A DNA stretch of 64,000 bases from contig JABAKD010000028.1 in the NCBI GenBank assembly GCA_012845835.1, forward strand, positions 5,812,796-5,876,795. The letters are read 5' to 3'. The position numbers and the translations under genes were made by a program. How positions within the stretch are numbered: position 1 is the stretch's first letter; each line of letters opens with the position of its first letter. Shown here in pieces: positions 52,020-62,095 of the stretch. Under the pieces are notes generated by a model. It did not search any database. It saw only the letters and a program-made list of their open reading frames with translations, and had not been told where the DNA came from. Origin of the DNA: Undaria pinnatifida (lineage: Eukaryota; Sar; Phaeophyceae; Laminariales; Alariaceae).

Positions 52020-53085
52020 TTCGTTCAAACGCCCCACTTACAATCAAAATCGGCCAGAGTAATAAACACTTCTAAGCAATTGATATCACGTCATTATCTT
52101 TCTAGCCATCCATGACGTAGCTTTCATTCATCCCCCCTCCCCCCCTTCAACGCCCCCTCCTTCCCCACACCCCGCACGATCGCCTAGATCCAGCACCGCG
52201 CGTATAGCAAGCCCCTACATATATGATTAATACGCGCGATCGGAGGATTACACACAATGTTGCGAACATCAGTGTCGGCCAAATCCGTGATTTTAATATT
52301 ATATGTGACCTAAACCTCTTGAACACCCCCCCCCCCCCCACCCCCCCCCCCACCCTTCTTGTTTATTTTTTTTTTCCTCGCTTTCTCGTGCTTAAACGCC
52401 CCACCTACTATCAAAATCCGCCAGAGTAATAAACACTTCCACGCCCTGGTTATCGCCTCGTTATCGTTTCAGAGCCGTCCATGCCGCTGCTGCAATTCCC
52501 ACCCACCCCCGTCCCCAACGCCCTCTCCTTCCCCACCACCCGCACCATCGCCTAGACCTAGCACCACGCGTATAGCAAACCCCTACATCTATGCGACCTC
52601 AAGCCCTCCCCCCCCGCCCCCCTCCCCCCCCCCCACAATTCCCCCCCCCTCCCCCACAAGAAATATTTATAGTTTCCACGCACAAATAGACCTGCCCCAC
52701 CCGTCCCCTTCCCCCCCTTTCCCCCCCTTCCGCCCCCCTTTTGATCAAAATCAGGCCCCCACGTCCTTAAAAACCCCGCCCTCCCCTCACTGGATATTCG
52801 ACTTACAGGATTCACTTGATTAACTGATGCATTTCCTTCCACAGCTGTCAGATTTTGTCCCCCTCAGAAACGGGTTTTATAGTTTCCGCGAACAGACTAC
52901 CTAACATCACCCTGTTGACCATGATAGCTACACTGTAGTTGCAAGGGGAGTCGCCGACCTATATCCTTAATAAGGACACACAACCCGTAATACGCGCGAT
53001 CGGAGTATCACACAGCTTGCAAAGATGAGTTTCGACAAAATAATCGATCTCACAGCTGGAGTGTATTTTTATTTTTATAATATAT
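52020..53085 (+). repeat. Poly-C-rich dispersed repeat, copy 4
   Basis: Carries two head blocks (AGAGTAATAAACACTTC near 52055 and 52422), CTAGCCATCCATGACGTAG, several C runs, GATCAAAATCAGGCCCCC, ATTAACTGATGCATTTCC, CAGAAACGGGTTTTATAG, GGGGAGTCGCCGACC and the tail ATCGATCTCACAGCTGGAGT. The duplicated head parallels copy 2. Confidence 0.8.
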
Positions 53086-53392
53086 TTGGGTGGTACGTAT
53101 GTGAACTATGGAGCCACCAGTAGCAATAATTACTGGTGCGTGATATGAGTTGTTATTGTATGATACACGTAAGAACAGTTGCTCGTGTGCCACATACATC
53201 GTCATCATATCTGGTACAATAAGAAACGGAATATACACATTTGCATGTAGTCTTTGCTCTCATACGCACGTAGTGGGAGACTGAAGCATGGTGGGTCAGT
53301 ATGTACGGCATAGCCGCGTGAGTGTATAATGTGGTACGATAGAAATATCCCAGTATAGGACGAGAGCGCTCGTCGCTATTATGATTCGGGAA
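53086..53392. other. Unassigned sequence
   Basis: No gene or repeat recognised. Confidence 0.35.
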
Positions 53393-53799
53393 CTAGGCGA
53401 GCTTGGGGGAGGGGGGGGCTCTCTTGGTCACTTCCCACTTTCCACGTCCACTTCCAACTTCAAATTTCCCCCTCCTCCTCCCATCATCCTCTCCGGGGGA
53501 GGCAATAATAATATACATTTTCAACGCCTCTAACCCATGCACAGGTTTTCCGAACACCAAATGCCAGACCCCTGCACTCCTACAGATGATTGCTCTTGCG
53601 CAAATGCTGAATGATTGAGGGTGTGTGTCGCCGCAGCGAAAAGTGGCCTTGAATGCAGTGTGATACATTGTATGCAGTACTGCGATTTTGCGAAGTGTAG
53701 GATTGTTCGCAGCAGCAGTATTGTAGTATGCCACTAGCCACGATGTGTGGGATGTTTCAACATCGTAAGCCACCTGACGCAGCCTAACGCGTGGCCATC

Positions 53800-54330
53800 T
53801 CGCGTACGGAAACCACCTTTCTTTCAAGGCGAGCTGCGAGTTGGTGTCACACCTGGCCATCGTTCCGTCGCATTTTGCCTGCCATATACACGATTCGTTT
53901 GATAAGAAATGGATTGAAGGTCGACCTCTGTACACGAGCTCTAGTCACTTACCTCCAAAAGATAGCGTTGACCACGCAACCAAAAACGAAAATTTCCACC
54001 CAGAGTTGAATGGCACGCGAGTCCTCAAGAACGTTTTCATGCAGCAGCTCCCGAATTATTGTCAGAGCCGCTTCAAGCGACGCGTCAAGTGGGAATGACA
54101 CGGTTGACAAGCGTCAAACAAAAATGGTAAACGCGGGTATTGCAGACGCACACGCCGTTGGCGTACGGCCACCGGGGGTTCTCGGTACAAGGCGAGGGAC
54201 TGAAGTTTCCACATGTCACCGTTCACAAGAGACGAAAAACGTCATCTAAGAACTTGAAGATTGACATTGCGGCCAGCCTGTCTGTGTGGATTCCCGGGAA
54301 AGAGTGAACTTGGCCAAACATTTCGACGCA
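53800..54330 (-). pseudogene. Gene fragment with intron, family G copy 1
   Basis: Homologous over about 500 bp to 63400-64000. On the minus strand an exon encoding IIRELLHENVLEDSRAIQLW and VEIFVFGCVVNAIFW ends at 53953 before a GTAAGT donor. A 74-bp intron (53952-53879) ends in TATGGCAG, and a 55-nt exon (53878-53824) encodes QNATERWPGVTPTRSSP and stops. The second copy has the same donor, an equivalent acceptor, the same 55-nt final exon length and a stop at the same aligned position. This copy has a TGA inside exon 1 (in the IFV-stop-RLST region), so it is probably dead. I do not recognise the protein. Confidence 0.55.
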
Positions 54331-54641
54331 TTTGTTTCGAACGCTACGCGCACAACTGTATGCTCATGTTGCGAGTAACGCAACATCCTCGACTTTTGCT
54401 CTATCGTATTTGGTCGTCCAGCTGGAACGGTGGTATCGGAGTGACACCCGCTGTATTGCACCACCTGCGGTTCGTGGTGGATACAAAAACCAAAGACTAC
54501 AAATGACAGATAATTGTGTATTTTATATATCGGTTCCTTGCCAGAAGTATCTCCACGGTTCCCTATTGAAGTGTCCCCCAAACCCAAATTCCATAAACCA
54601 GTGCCGTGACGCTCGGACCCGTAAATGCGTTACAACCTCCT
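54331..54641. other. Unassigned sequence between family G and copia
   Basis: No recognisable coding sequence. A 256-codon plus frame that starts here runs into the scrambled copia block and mixes strands of it, so it is not a gene. No copia LTR or gag is seen. Confidence 0.4.
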
Positions 54642-56060
54642 TTTCCGGCAAATATGCTGTACAGCCTTTACGGCTACCGGGTCGACTGCAGCACAAGGGG
54701 AGATGCCTGTGCTGTACTCGCCCCGGGAAAACTGCCAAACAAGCCCGTTGTCGGCGTAGCGACTACCACTGCGCGGCTGAACACTCCCGCGAGGCACTGC
54801 TCCGCAAGACCACAGAGCAGCAAGGGATCGTCCTTGAGGTGGTAGTCGGGTATGTTGACACCCGGCTTGTTTGGCAGCTTTCCCGGGGCGAGTACAGCAC
54901 AGGCATCTCCCCTAGTGCTGCAGTCGTCCCGGTGACAGTAAAGGCTGTACAGGTTCCCGGTCAACATTCGTCAGCGTTTCTTGTACGAAACCGTTTCCGG
55001 ATCGAAAAACAAGTAACGCTGACGAATTTTGCGCACTTGCCAGACCTCCGATACCATCTATGTTCCCTACCCACTCTCGTGAAGCCCGGTCACACTTTTT
55101 GAAGGACGTCCCGCAGTGATTGTAGTCAAGCTCAAGTCTGAGCGTTCGATCGTGTGTCCGTTGACCGGCAAGCTGTACGGCCTATACGGCTACCGGGTCG
55201 ACTGCAAAACCATCGGACGCTCAGACTTTGAGCTTAACTACAATCACCGTGGGACGTCCTTCAAATGTGTGACCGTGCTTCACGAGAGTGGGTAAGTAAG
55301 AGATATGGTATCAAATATCTGGCAAGTACACAACATTCGTCAGCGTTACTTGTCTTTCGATCCGGAAACGGCCTCGTACAAGTAACGCTGCCGAATGTTG
55401 CGCACGTGCCCGACCTCCGATGCTACCTCTTTTCCCTACCCACTCTCGTGAAGCACGGTCACACTTTTGAGGGACGTCCCACAGGGATTGTAGTCAAGCT
55501 CAAGTCTGAGCGTATGATCGTGTTTCCGTTGACCGGGACCCTGCACAGCCTTTACGGCTACCGGAACGACTGCGACACGAGGGGAAATGCCTGTGCTGTA
55601 CTCGTCCCGGGAAAATTACCAAACAAGCCCGGTGTCAACGTAAACTACTAGCACCTCGAGGACGATCCCTTGCTGCTCCGCCGTCGTGCGGAGCAGTGTC
55701 TCGCGGGAGTGTCCGGCCGCGCAGTGGTGATCGTTCATGTTGACACCGGGCTTCACGAGAGTGGGTAGGGAAAATAGATATTCGGAGGTCTGGCACGTGC
55801 GCAACATTCGTAAAGCCCGGTCACACTTTTGAAGGACGTTCCGCAGGGATTGTAGTCATCCTCAAGTCTGAGCGTTCGATCGCATTTCCGTTGACCGGGA
55901 ACCTGTACAGCCTTTACGGCTACCGGGTCGACTGCACCACTAGGATAGATGCCTGGGCTGTACTCACCCCGGGAAAACTGCCAAACAAGCCCATTGTCAA
56001 CATAAACGACTATCACTGGGGCAGCCGGACACTCTCACGAGGTGCTGCTCCGCAAAACCT
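54642..56060. mobile_element. Scrambled Ty1/copia gag-pre-integrase block
   Basis: Seven consecutive fragments of one copia region alternate in orientation: plus 54642-54841, minus 54842-54967, plus 54968-55210, minus 55211-55345, plus 55346-55655, minus 55656-55806, plus 55807-56060. Recurrent coding words are HVPDLR-Y-LFSLPTLVK-GHTFEGRP, KLKSER-I-FPLTG-L-SLYGYR-DC and ACAVL-PGKLPNKP, which is the gag-pre-integrase segment preceding the copia integrase core. The last plus fragment continues into integrase. The fragments differ by substitutions, so they are not identical copies. This looks like repeated foldback-type rearrangement of a single element. Confidence 0.8.
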
Positions 56061-56908
56061 CGGAGCAGTGAGAGATCGTCCTCGAGGGAAAGATGCTGGA
56101 GTGCGAAGAATGCTCCTTGGCAAAGAGTCTCCGCCGAGATATCAAGCGGTCCACACACACTCGAGCAGATAAAAATCTCGGGAGGGTTTTTGTGAAATTG
56201 AGTGGGCCTAAGGTGGTAGAGTCTCATGGAGCAAAACGTTGTACTCTCATCGTGCGCTATGGGTTTGCACGGTATATGTGGGTGCAATTTATGCCCCACA
56301 AATCGAACGCCGCGGAAACGTTCAGGCAGTTCCCCTCGAGTACTCGCGCAGGTGGTGTCTCTTCACAGTTGGTGGCCGTCCGATCCGAGGGGGGCGGTAA
56401 ATTTCCGGTGGCAAATTAGGCGACCTATGTAGATCGCGATGCATGAAGGAAGAATTCACCACGGCCGACAGTCCTAAATTGAATGGGGTAGCCAAGCGCG
56501 CGCTAGGGTTGATTGAGACGGCCGCAATGGCGGGTCGAATCCACGCTCGTGAGCTTTTCCCCGGAGCGCCATTGCCGGCAACTGAATCGTCGTGAGCGGA
56601 AGCGTCGCACTGTGTGTGGGATGCTTTGAACCGTACGGCAACGTCCGCTAACCCCGCAAACAAGTCGCCGTACGAGATGTGGTACGATAAAACTGCCCCG
56701 GTAGTGCTTCTACCTTTCCTCAAGCCTGGTTAATGCAAGAAGAAGAAGGAAAACAAGTCCCAGGCGAAAGCACAGGAGTCTTTTTATCTGGGACCTGCGC
56801 CTAGCCACCCCCGAGACGCCGTACAAGTGCTGACCAAACACCGTACTCTGCTCATCACGCGTCATGTCACCTGGCAACGCGTGTCGCCTGCACCCCCTGT
56901 ACCCGCCT
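56061..56908 (+). pseudogene. Ty1/copia integrase, catalytic residues lost
   Basis: 56093-56419 encodes LECEECSLAKSLRRDIK (zinc-binding side), then GRVFVKLSGPKVVESHG, TLIVRYGFARYMWV and VAVRSEGGGKF. After a frameshift near 56405 frame 1 continues with EEFTTADSPKLNGVAKRAL, NRTATSANPANKSPYEMWY and AQESFYLGPAPSHPRDAVQV. In active copia integrases the DDE residues sit in V-D-x-x-G/P, R-S/T-D-x-G-x-E-F and N-G-V-A-E-R. Here they read K, E and K, so all three catalytic positions are changed. Stops occur near 56593, 56731 and 56908. The enzyme would otherwise insert element cDNA. Confidence 0.85.
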
Positions 56909-56910
56909 AG

Positions 56911-57237
56911 ATGCATGACTCACAGTCCCAGGAGGAGGGAGGGTCCGAGGTCGACGACGAGAGCACGTCCGATCGAGGTGGGGACGGGGTGATGGACGAG
57001 CTGGACGACGGCCTGGATCGTTTGACTGATCTCAACGTGACGTGGGGGTTTGATCTGCACACGTTCTTGCGGGAACGCTCACAGGAGATACCTGTCGCCG
57101 GCAAAGCTGGCGACGGAACAGCCAAGACGGTGGACTCGTCTCAATTTGGCGCGGTGGACGCCTCGTCGGTCCCGGCAGGACGACAGCGACTCAAGCGCAT
57201 TAGCAGCCTCCGGCACGGACCAAGGGAACGGCGATGA
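56911..57237 (+). pseudogene. Ty1/copia integrase-RT linker (acidic)
   Basis: Open for 108 codons in the same frame as the second integrase half, separated from it only by the TAG at 56908. It begins HDSQSQEEGGSEVDDEST and contains DRGGDGVMDELDDGLDRL, an acidic spacer typical between the copia integrase and reverse transcriptase. It ends SSLRHGPRERR and a stop. It has no catalytic role of its own. Confidence 0.6.
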
Positions 57238-57463
57238 TCCCCCCATGGTCCTGTCGGGGAGGGCAGCTCGCGAACTCAGTAGCTGGGGACGGCTACCTCT
57301 GAGAGTAATGGGCCGGACCCGGGGTTAGAGCCAACGCCTGCAGGATGAATCTGCTCAACGTCAGTGTGTGATCGAGGACGCGATGTCTGCGGCAGTGCAA
57401 AAGTGGACGAAGTTTGGGAGTATACTGGCGAATAGATCCTAGACGACGGAGGACGCAATAGCC

Positions 57464-58768
57464 ATGATGGCTGGAGGACCTTCTGTGGAAGACAATAAAG
57501 GGGGGTCAAGCGTGTGCATGTCGAGTGGTTTTTCAGAAGATGTAGAACCACCCCCGCAATCCGTAGCAGATGTAGAGCGTTCCCAATACAAAGCGGCGTG
57601 GCGTAAGGCCATAAATAATGAGTTGGACGGTCACAAAGCGACCGGTATATTCGAAGCTGCGACTCTGCCGCGAGGGAGGAAACCTGTAGGTGCAAAATAG
57701 GGAGTCTCGTACAAGATTGACGAAGATGGTATCATAGCGAAGACGAAAGCAAGACTTGCGGCTAAGGGCTTTAGCCCGGCGCAAGACGTAGATTACTTCC
57801 AAACGCTTGCACCAACGCCATCGTCCGCGTCAATAAAAACTCTGGCGGCCATTGCAAATGAGCAAGGTCTGAAAAAAATTCGTTTCGACGTAGCACAAGC
57901 TTTTGTCCGCGCGAAACTCGACGCCGAGATATACATGAAACTACCCGATGGGTGTGGTGACATCTCAGGAAATATTGTTCGCCTTGACATGTCACTATAT
58001 GATCTAAACCAGAGTGGACGTCAGTTGGCCGGACTACTTGTAGAGACCATGGTAGGATACGGTATGGAGCAGTGTAGGCCTGACCTTTGCGTTTTTCGCA
58101 TGATTGTGGATGGCAAGGTAGAACTGATTATGGCCGTTCATGTAGATGACATTGTGATTGCAGGATCGGACGAGGCATCCAGAGACTTTCATGCCGCATG
58201 AAATACGAAGTTTCCCACGAAAAGCCTCGGCGAGTCAACTTGGTATACTGGTCGTGCTTTCAAGCGTAATTGGGAATTGGGCACGTTAGAGATCACGCAG
58301 AAGGCTTACGTTGAAAGCGTGATTAATCGTTGGGGTGTTAACTCGTTCTCTGACACCCTCGTGACCCCTGGCGTTGAACTAAGTCCAAGAGAGGAGGGCG
58401 AACTGAAGCGAGACTGGCCGTACAGGGAGGCTGTGGGCAGTCTGATGTGGCTGTCGAGCATGATGCGGCCAGACATCTCGAACGCGGTGCGTGCTGTGGC
58501 GCGCCATTATCACAACCCCACCGACAGGCACTGGAAAGCAGTTTTGGGTATCATGGCATACCTCCACGGGACAAGGGGTATGGGTTTGGCTTTTCCAAGG
58601 GGTTCGGGATTAGATCTGACTGCATGTAGCGATGCTGACTACGCTGATAAGTCGAATGACAGGCGCTCGGTGTGGGGGACGGCAATTTCCTTGGGGGTGC
58701 TGCTTTCAGTTTGGCAAGTAGCACGCCGAGGTGCGTCACGTTGTCTACAGCAAAAGCAGAGTATGTAG
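57464..58768 (+). pseudogene. Ty1/copia reverse transcriptase
   Basis: One frame runs about 1.3 kb with two internal stops (TAG after RKPVGAK near 57698, TGA after RDFHAA near 58200) and no frameshift until about 58700. RT landmarks in order: KARLAAKGFSPAQDVDYFQT, FDVAQAFVRAKLDAEIYMKL (catalytic Asp of motif A in FDVAQAF), SLYDLNQSGRQLAGLL (the usual SLYGLKQ is SLYDLNQ), MAVHVDDIVIAGS (catalytic DD box), TWYTGRAFKRNWELG, VGSLMWLSSMMRPDISNAVR and HWKAVLGIMAYLHGT. Two stops and changes in conserved residues make it inactive, but decay is modest. The start at 57464 is only the first ATG in the open stretch. Confidence 0.9.
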
Positions 58769-59049
58769 CCCTGGATGAAGGGATGCCTGAGGCTCTGTTT
58801 ACGGGGGCAGTATTAGCGTTGTCTTGTCCAGGGCTAACCGGATCGTGCGTCCGAGGTTTTGAAAATAATCAGGGGCCCATAGCACTGGCTGACAACCCTC
58901 TTAGGTCTGCGCGGAGCAAGCAAATAAATGTGGGGTTCCATTTCGTCCGAGAGCTTCTCCGTGCAAAGAACATTGGCAGCCAACTCGTACCTTCGGAAGA
59001 GCGGCAAGCGGATATTTTGACGAAATCCCTTGCCACAACCCCTTTTTAA
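58672..59049 (+). pseudogene. Ty1/copia RNase H
   Basis: Continues from the RT frame after a shift near 58700. The preceding frame carries LTACSDADYADKSNDRRSV (first catalytic Asp). This frame carries STPRCVTLSTAKAEYVALDE (catalytic Glu in KAEYVAL), VRGFENNQGPIALADNP (the usual second Asp is Asn in ENNQ), FHFVRELLRAKNIGS and ILTKSLATTPF, the conserved end of copia Pol. RNase H removes the RNA strand during reverse transcription. The frame ends at 59047-59049. Confidence 0.85.
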
Positions 59050-59561
59050 ATTTCACCGAAAGTTTTTGCTGAACGTACCGTTGGGGGATGAGCAAGGTGT
59101 GTGAGAATTGTTCGATGAGTATCATGTTTGAGTCATGCGATGAATAATTTGTCAGGCCGCCACCCCACGCTACTTTGAGGGGCATGGGTGAGTAGGGCGC
59201 TACTTGGCATCGTAGTTTCTGGCCATGATCATCGTTTGAATGCGGCCATTGTTACATTCGCAATGGTTTGGATGATGCAAGACATACAGGGGGTTTGGAC
59301 CTGGTGGGTGGGTGGGTTTGCTCCCACGGAACTGTCATTGGCTATTCTTTGTTCCTTGCTTGTTGTTTTGGATGCCCGTTCGGTCTCGTAACTGCTTTGA
59401 AGAGCCAGGGAGGGTGCTAGTTTGGATCGTCACAGCACGACGGTTTCAAAAGTTGTATAGGGTTGCCTATATGTTCGTAGGCGTTTCTATGCATTTTTTC
59501 TCAAAATAGGAGAGCTCCAGCACTCCGCCCTCTGCTTCTTCTCTCCTCTCTGTCCTCTAGT
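59050..59561 (+). other. Region downstream of copia Pol
   Basis: Probably contains the polypurine tract and 3' LTR of the copia element (G-rich TTGGGGGATGAG near 59082, GGTGGGTGGGTGGG near 59303), but no matching 5' LTR is present upstream, so the LTR cannot be delimited. Confidence 0.35.
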
Positions 59562-59640
59562 ACAACGAAGATAAGAACACTCGTCATACAGCGAGGCGGT
59601 CGGGGCATCCAGGCTTGGGCTCTACGAACAATGCCCATAG
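59562..59640 (+). repeat. Short interspersed repeat matching 15193-15265
   Basis: ACAACGAAGATAAGAACACT, GCGAGGCGGTC, GGGCATCCAGGCTTGGGC and CTCTACGAAC match the left part of the 15.2-kb repeat. It ends where foldback copy 2 begins. Confidence 0.65.
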
Positions 59641-60093
59641 CTGGTCGCGACGCTCCATGGACACAGCCGCAGCTATCCGCGGCCTGCCACGGTAACTCGC
59701 AGAAATGTCCACGTTGATGTTCGCTATGTCCACGGCCATGTTCGCAGCAATGGCCGTGGTTGTACGTGGCAATGTAGGTCGCAAAATTTGCAATCCGCCG
59801 CAGCAATGCCCGTGGCAATACCCGTCACAACGTCCGTGGCAATATCCGTGACAATGTCCGCGGTAATGTCCGCGGATAAGTCCATGGATACCTCCGCAGG
59901 AATATCCGCGGCAATATCCGAACCCACCTAGGTTCAGGACAAGCGCTAATGCTGCTTTCCATGTACGTGGTGTACATACGTCGACCTTCCTCCATCCTTG
60001 TGAGACGAAAATCAAGGCCCCCCAAAGCGGTATCATAACTTGCTGTCTAAACCCATGTATTACATGCGTTAGTCACTTTGCTTTACACCGATC

Positions 60094-60482
60094 GCCCCGG
60101 TGGCGTATCACGTTGTCTTCGAGCCTGGTACAGGTCAGTATCGTGAGTTCGAGCCCCCCGAGTGCATAGTCGTAAAAAATCGCGGGGAGTTTTCTTGTGC
60201 ACAAATTGACTTGCGGAAAGCGCTAGAGCGTGAGTTAGCATGATTCGACGAAAAATCGACGAGCAGGGGGATTGCTGAACCCGATGCGCCAAAAACAAAT
60301 GAAGGCAGTAACCAGGGAGGAGAAGGGACGACGCCTGTGACCACGGCTTGTCCACAAGCTGGAAAATAGAAGTGGGCAAAAATGAATGAAAAACATACCA
60401 GGGGAGAATGGACGACACCTGTGACCACGGCTTGTCCACAAGCTGGAAGGTAGAAGTGGGCAAAAATACATGAAAAAAATAC
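60094..60482 (+). mobile_element. tRNA-derived SINE inserted in foldback core
   Basis: About 389 bp are absent from the equivalent position of foldback copy 1, which reads directly from TTTATACCG into the CAAAACG side of the core. The insert starts with a tRNA-like head: TGGCGTATCACG (A-box-like) at 60101 and AGTTCGAGCCC (B-box-like) at 60146, spaced 45 bp as in a tRNA, which puts tRNA position 1 at 60094, the insertion border. The stems no longer pair well. The 3' part is a tandem duplication of 84 bp (from 60317 and 60401; shared GTGACCACGGCTTGTCCACA plus AGCTGGAA). Confidence 0.6.
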
Positions 60483-60513
60483 CGTGGATCCGCAAAAACG
60501 TCTTTACTTCCGT

Positions 60514-60560
60514 AGGGTTAGTGTTGCGGTTAGGGTTGCCGTTAGCGTTAGGATTGTCCG
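60514..60560 (+). repeat. TTAGGG-like core of foldback copy 2
   Basis: GTAGGGTTAGTGTTGCGGTT followed by AGGGTTGCCGTTAGCGTTAG, a degenerate telomere-like run directly before the right arm, as in copy 1. Confidence 0.75.
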
Positions 60561-61035
60561 CGGACAATCGCGGACAATGCCGAGGGCATTGCGCGGGACA
60601 TTGCCGTGAACGCTGTCGTGGACACCCGCTGACCTTGAAGCGGACAGTGTCTAGAAAGACACGGACTTTGCCGTTGGATATTGCCGCGGACAGTGCTGTG
60701 GACATTGCCGCGGACAGTGACGCGGGCGACCGCGAATATTGCCACGGACAGCCGCAAACATTGTCAGAGGCATTTCAGTTGAAATTGCCGTGGACATCGC
60801 CGCGGACATTGCCGTGGACATTGCCACGGACATTACCGAACTCTTTGCCGCGGAAATCGTCGCGGATTATGCCGCAGGCATCACCGTGGATATTGCCGTG
60901 GATAGTGGTGTGGGCATCCGTGGCAAAGTTGGCTGCGGCCAGCCACGAACGTTTTCGCGGTTATCCGCAAAAACGATAGTGTACATCCCTCGACAAAGGT
61001 TAAAGCAATCATGAAGCTATGCTTCAGCTTGTATA

Positions 61036-61317
61036 AAAATATCCTTACTGATAGAGGAAGGCACACTCGCGTCAGGCGGCGTGATATTATTTCAGAGTCC
61101 GCCCTGCCCCTTCTTCCCTTTGTCCTTCCGGGTAAACCGGTGTAGTGGAGTCGGGGAGAAAAATTGAGAGAAAAAACCGTATCCTCTTTATGTGTAGAGG
61201 ATAGTTTATCGTAGGGGAGGCGGCGAGGTATTTCCCACAAAGAAGGTACCTCAATGGATGGGATGTCATGGCGGCAATGAACGTACGTCGTGTGAATCGT
61301 CTTTTCGTTGACGACCC
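61036..61317. other. Unassigned sequence
   Basis: No gene or repeat recognised. Confidence 0.35.
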
Positions 61318-61622
61318 TGCCTGGCACAAATTAATATGTGTAACAAGCAGTGCTAGAAGTATCGGGAGTAATGCCCGTTGTCGCAAATGATACGATATGA
61401 GAATGCACGTACTACGGCAGCAGTAGACATCCCCGTGTAGAGCCGGTTGCCCGCTACAGCGCCTGTGGCATCGCCTGGCACAAATGTGTACAACAAAAGT
61501 ACTGGAAGTTTTGGGAGTAGTGCCGGTTGTTTGCAAATGATACGATATGATAGTGCGCGTACTACAGCAGCAGCAGGCATCCGACTATCGTGGCGGTTGC
61601 CCGCTACAGTGCCGGTGATTTA
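61318..61622 (+). repeat. Tandem duplication, about 154-bp unit
   Basis: Two diverged copies starting CCTGGCACAAAT (61319 and 61473) share GGGAGTA-TGCC, GCAAATGATACGATATGA, GCGTACTAC-GCAGCAG, GGCATCC/GACATCC and GGTTGCCCGCTACAG. Confidence 0.8.
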
Positions 61623-61904
61623 TTTTGACAGACACGTCTAGATATCCCGCAAAAATGAACACACCGGCTCAACCACGCCCAGACGCTTTCGCTCGTGCCT
61701 CGAAGAGCGCGCGGGCGCCGAATTATCCTTGTCTGTACCCATACCCACGCACCCACGGCGAGATCCGGGGTCGATGGAGTGAATTTTAGCGCCAAATGGC
61801 TTCGGCTTCGAAACGTACGTGGTTTGGAGCTTCCGTGTGAGAGGCGACACTCACGGTCTGAATACCAAGCCAGAAAGCTCTCACGGAACCTAAGGTTCCT
61901 CTGA

Positions 61905-62095
61905 GAGAAAAAATCTTGCAGATACACTGCAAGAATCACGTCTCACGTCAATTGATTGTTGCCACGCACTCTGATTGTACTTAGTACTTTGCTCCAATTA
62001 CTAACTGATCCGTATGTGCATAGACACCTGATACGTACGCATTCAATTGGACTTGCGTCCAATTGTATCTTGTCCTATACGAAGGTTAAGACACG
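61905..62095 (+). repeat. Dispersed repeat shared with 47210-47390
   Basis: TCTCACGTCAATTGATTGTT, TGTACTTAGTA-TTTGCTCCAA and GTATGTGCATAG against TCTCACGTCAATTAATTTTT, CGCACTTAGTAATTTACTTC and GTAAGTACATAG at 47229-47310. In both loci it follows a CTGC-AGAAT-like word. It may be the distal end of the second tyrosine-recombinase element family. Confidence 0.6.

Larger units (their letters stand above)
59645..61035. mobile_element. Foldback element with CCGCGG 12-mer arms, copy 2
   Basis: Left arm (about 59645-59925) of GTCCGCGGCAAT-type units, core (59930-60094 and 60483-60560) and right arm (about 60545-60940) of ATTGCCGCGGAC-type units. The core matches copy 1 (GGTTCAGGACAA, GGTGTACA, TTGTGAGACGAAAATCAA, CATGTATTACA, then GTAGGGTTAGTGTTGCGG). 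The right border matches copy 1 (GGCAAAGTTGGCTGCGG, TCGCGGTTATCCGC, GTGTACATCCCTCGAC). The left arm is about half the length of that in copy 1, so arm length varies. A SINE-like insertion splits the core. Confidence 0.85.

Noticed and set aside
54332-55102. 256-codon plus-strand ORF
   Set aside because: It crosses copia fragments of both orientations in a non-coding frame, so it is a chance reading of scrambled sequence.
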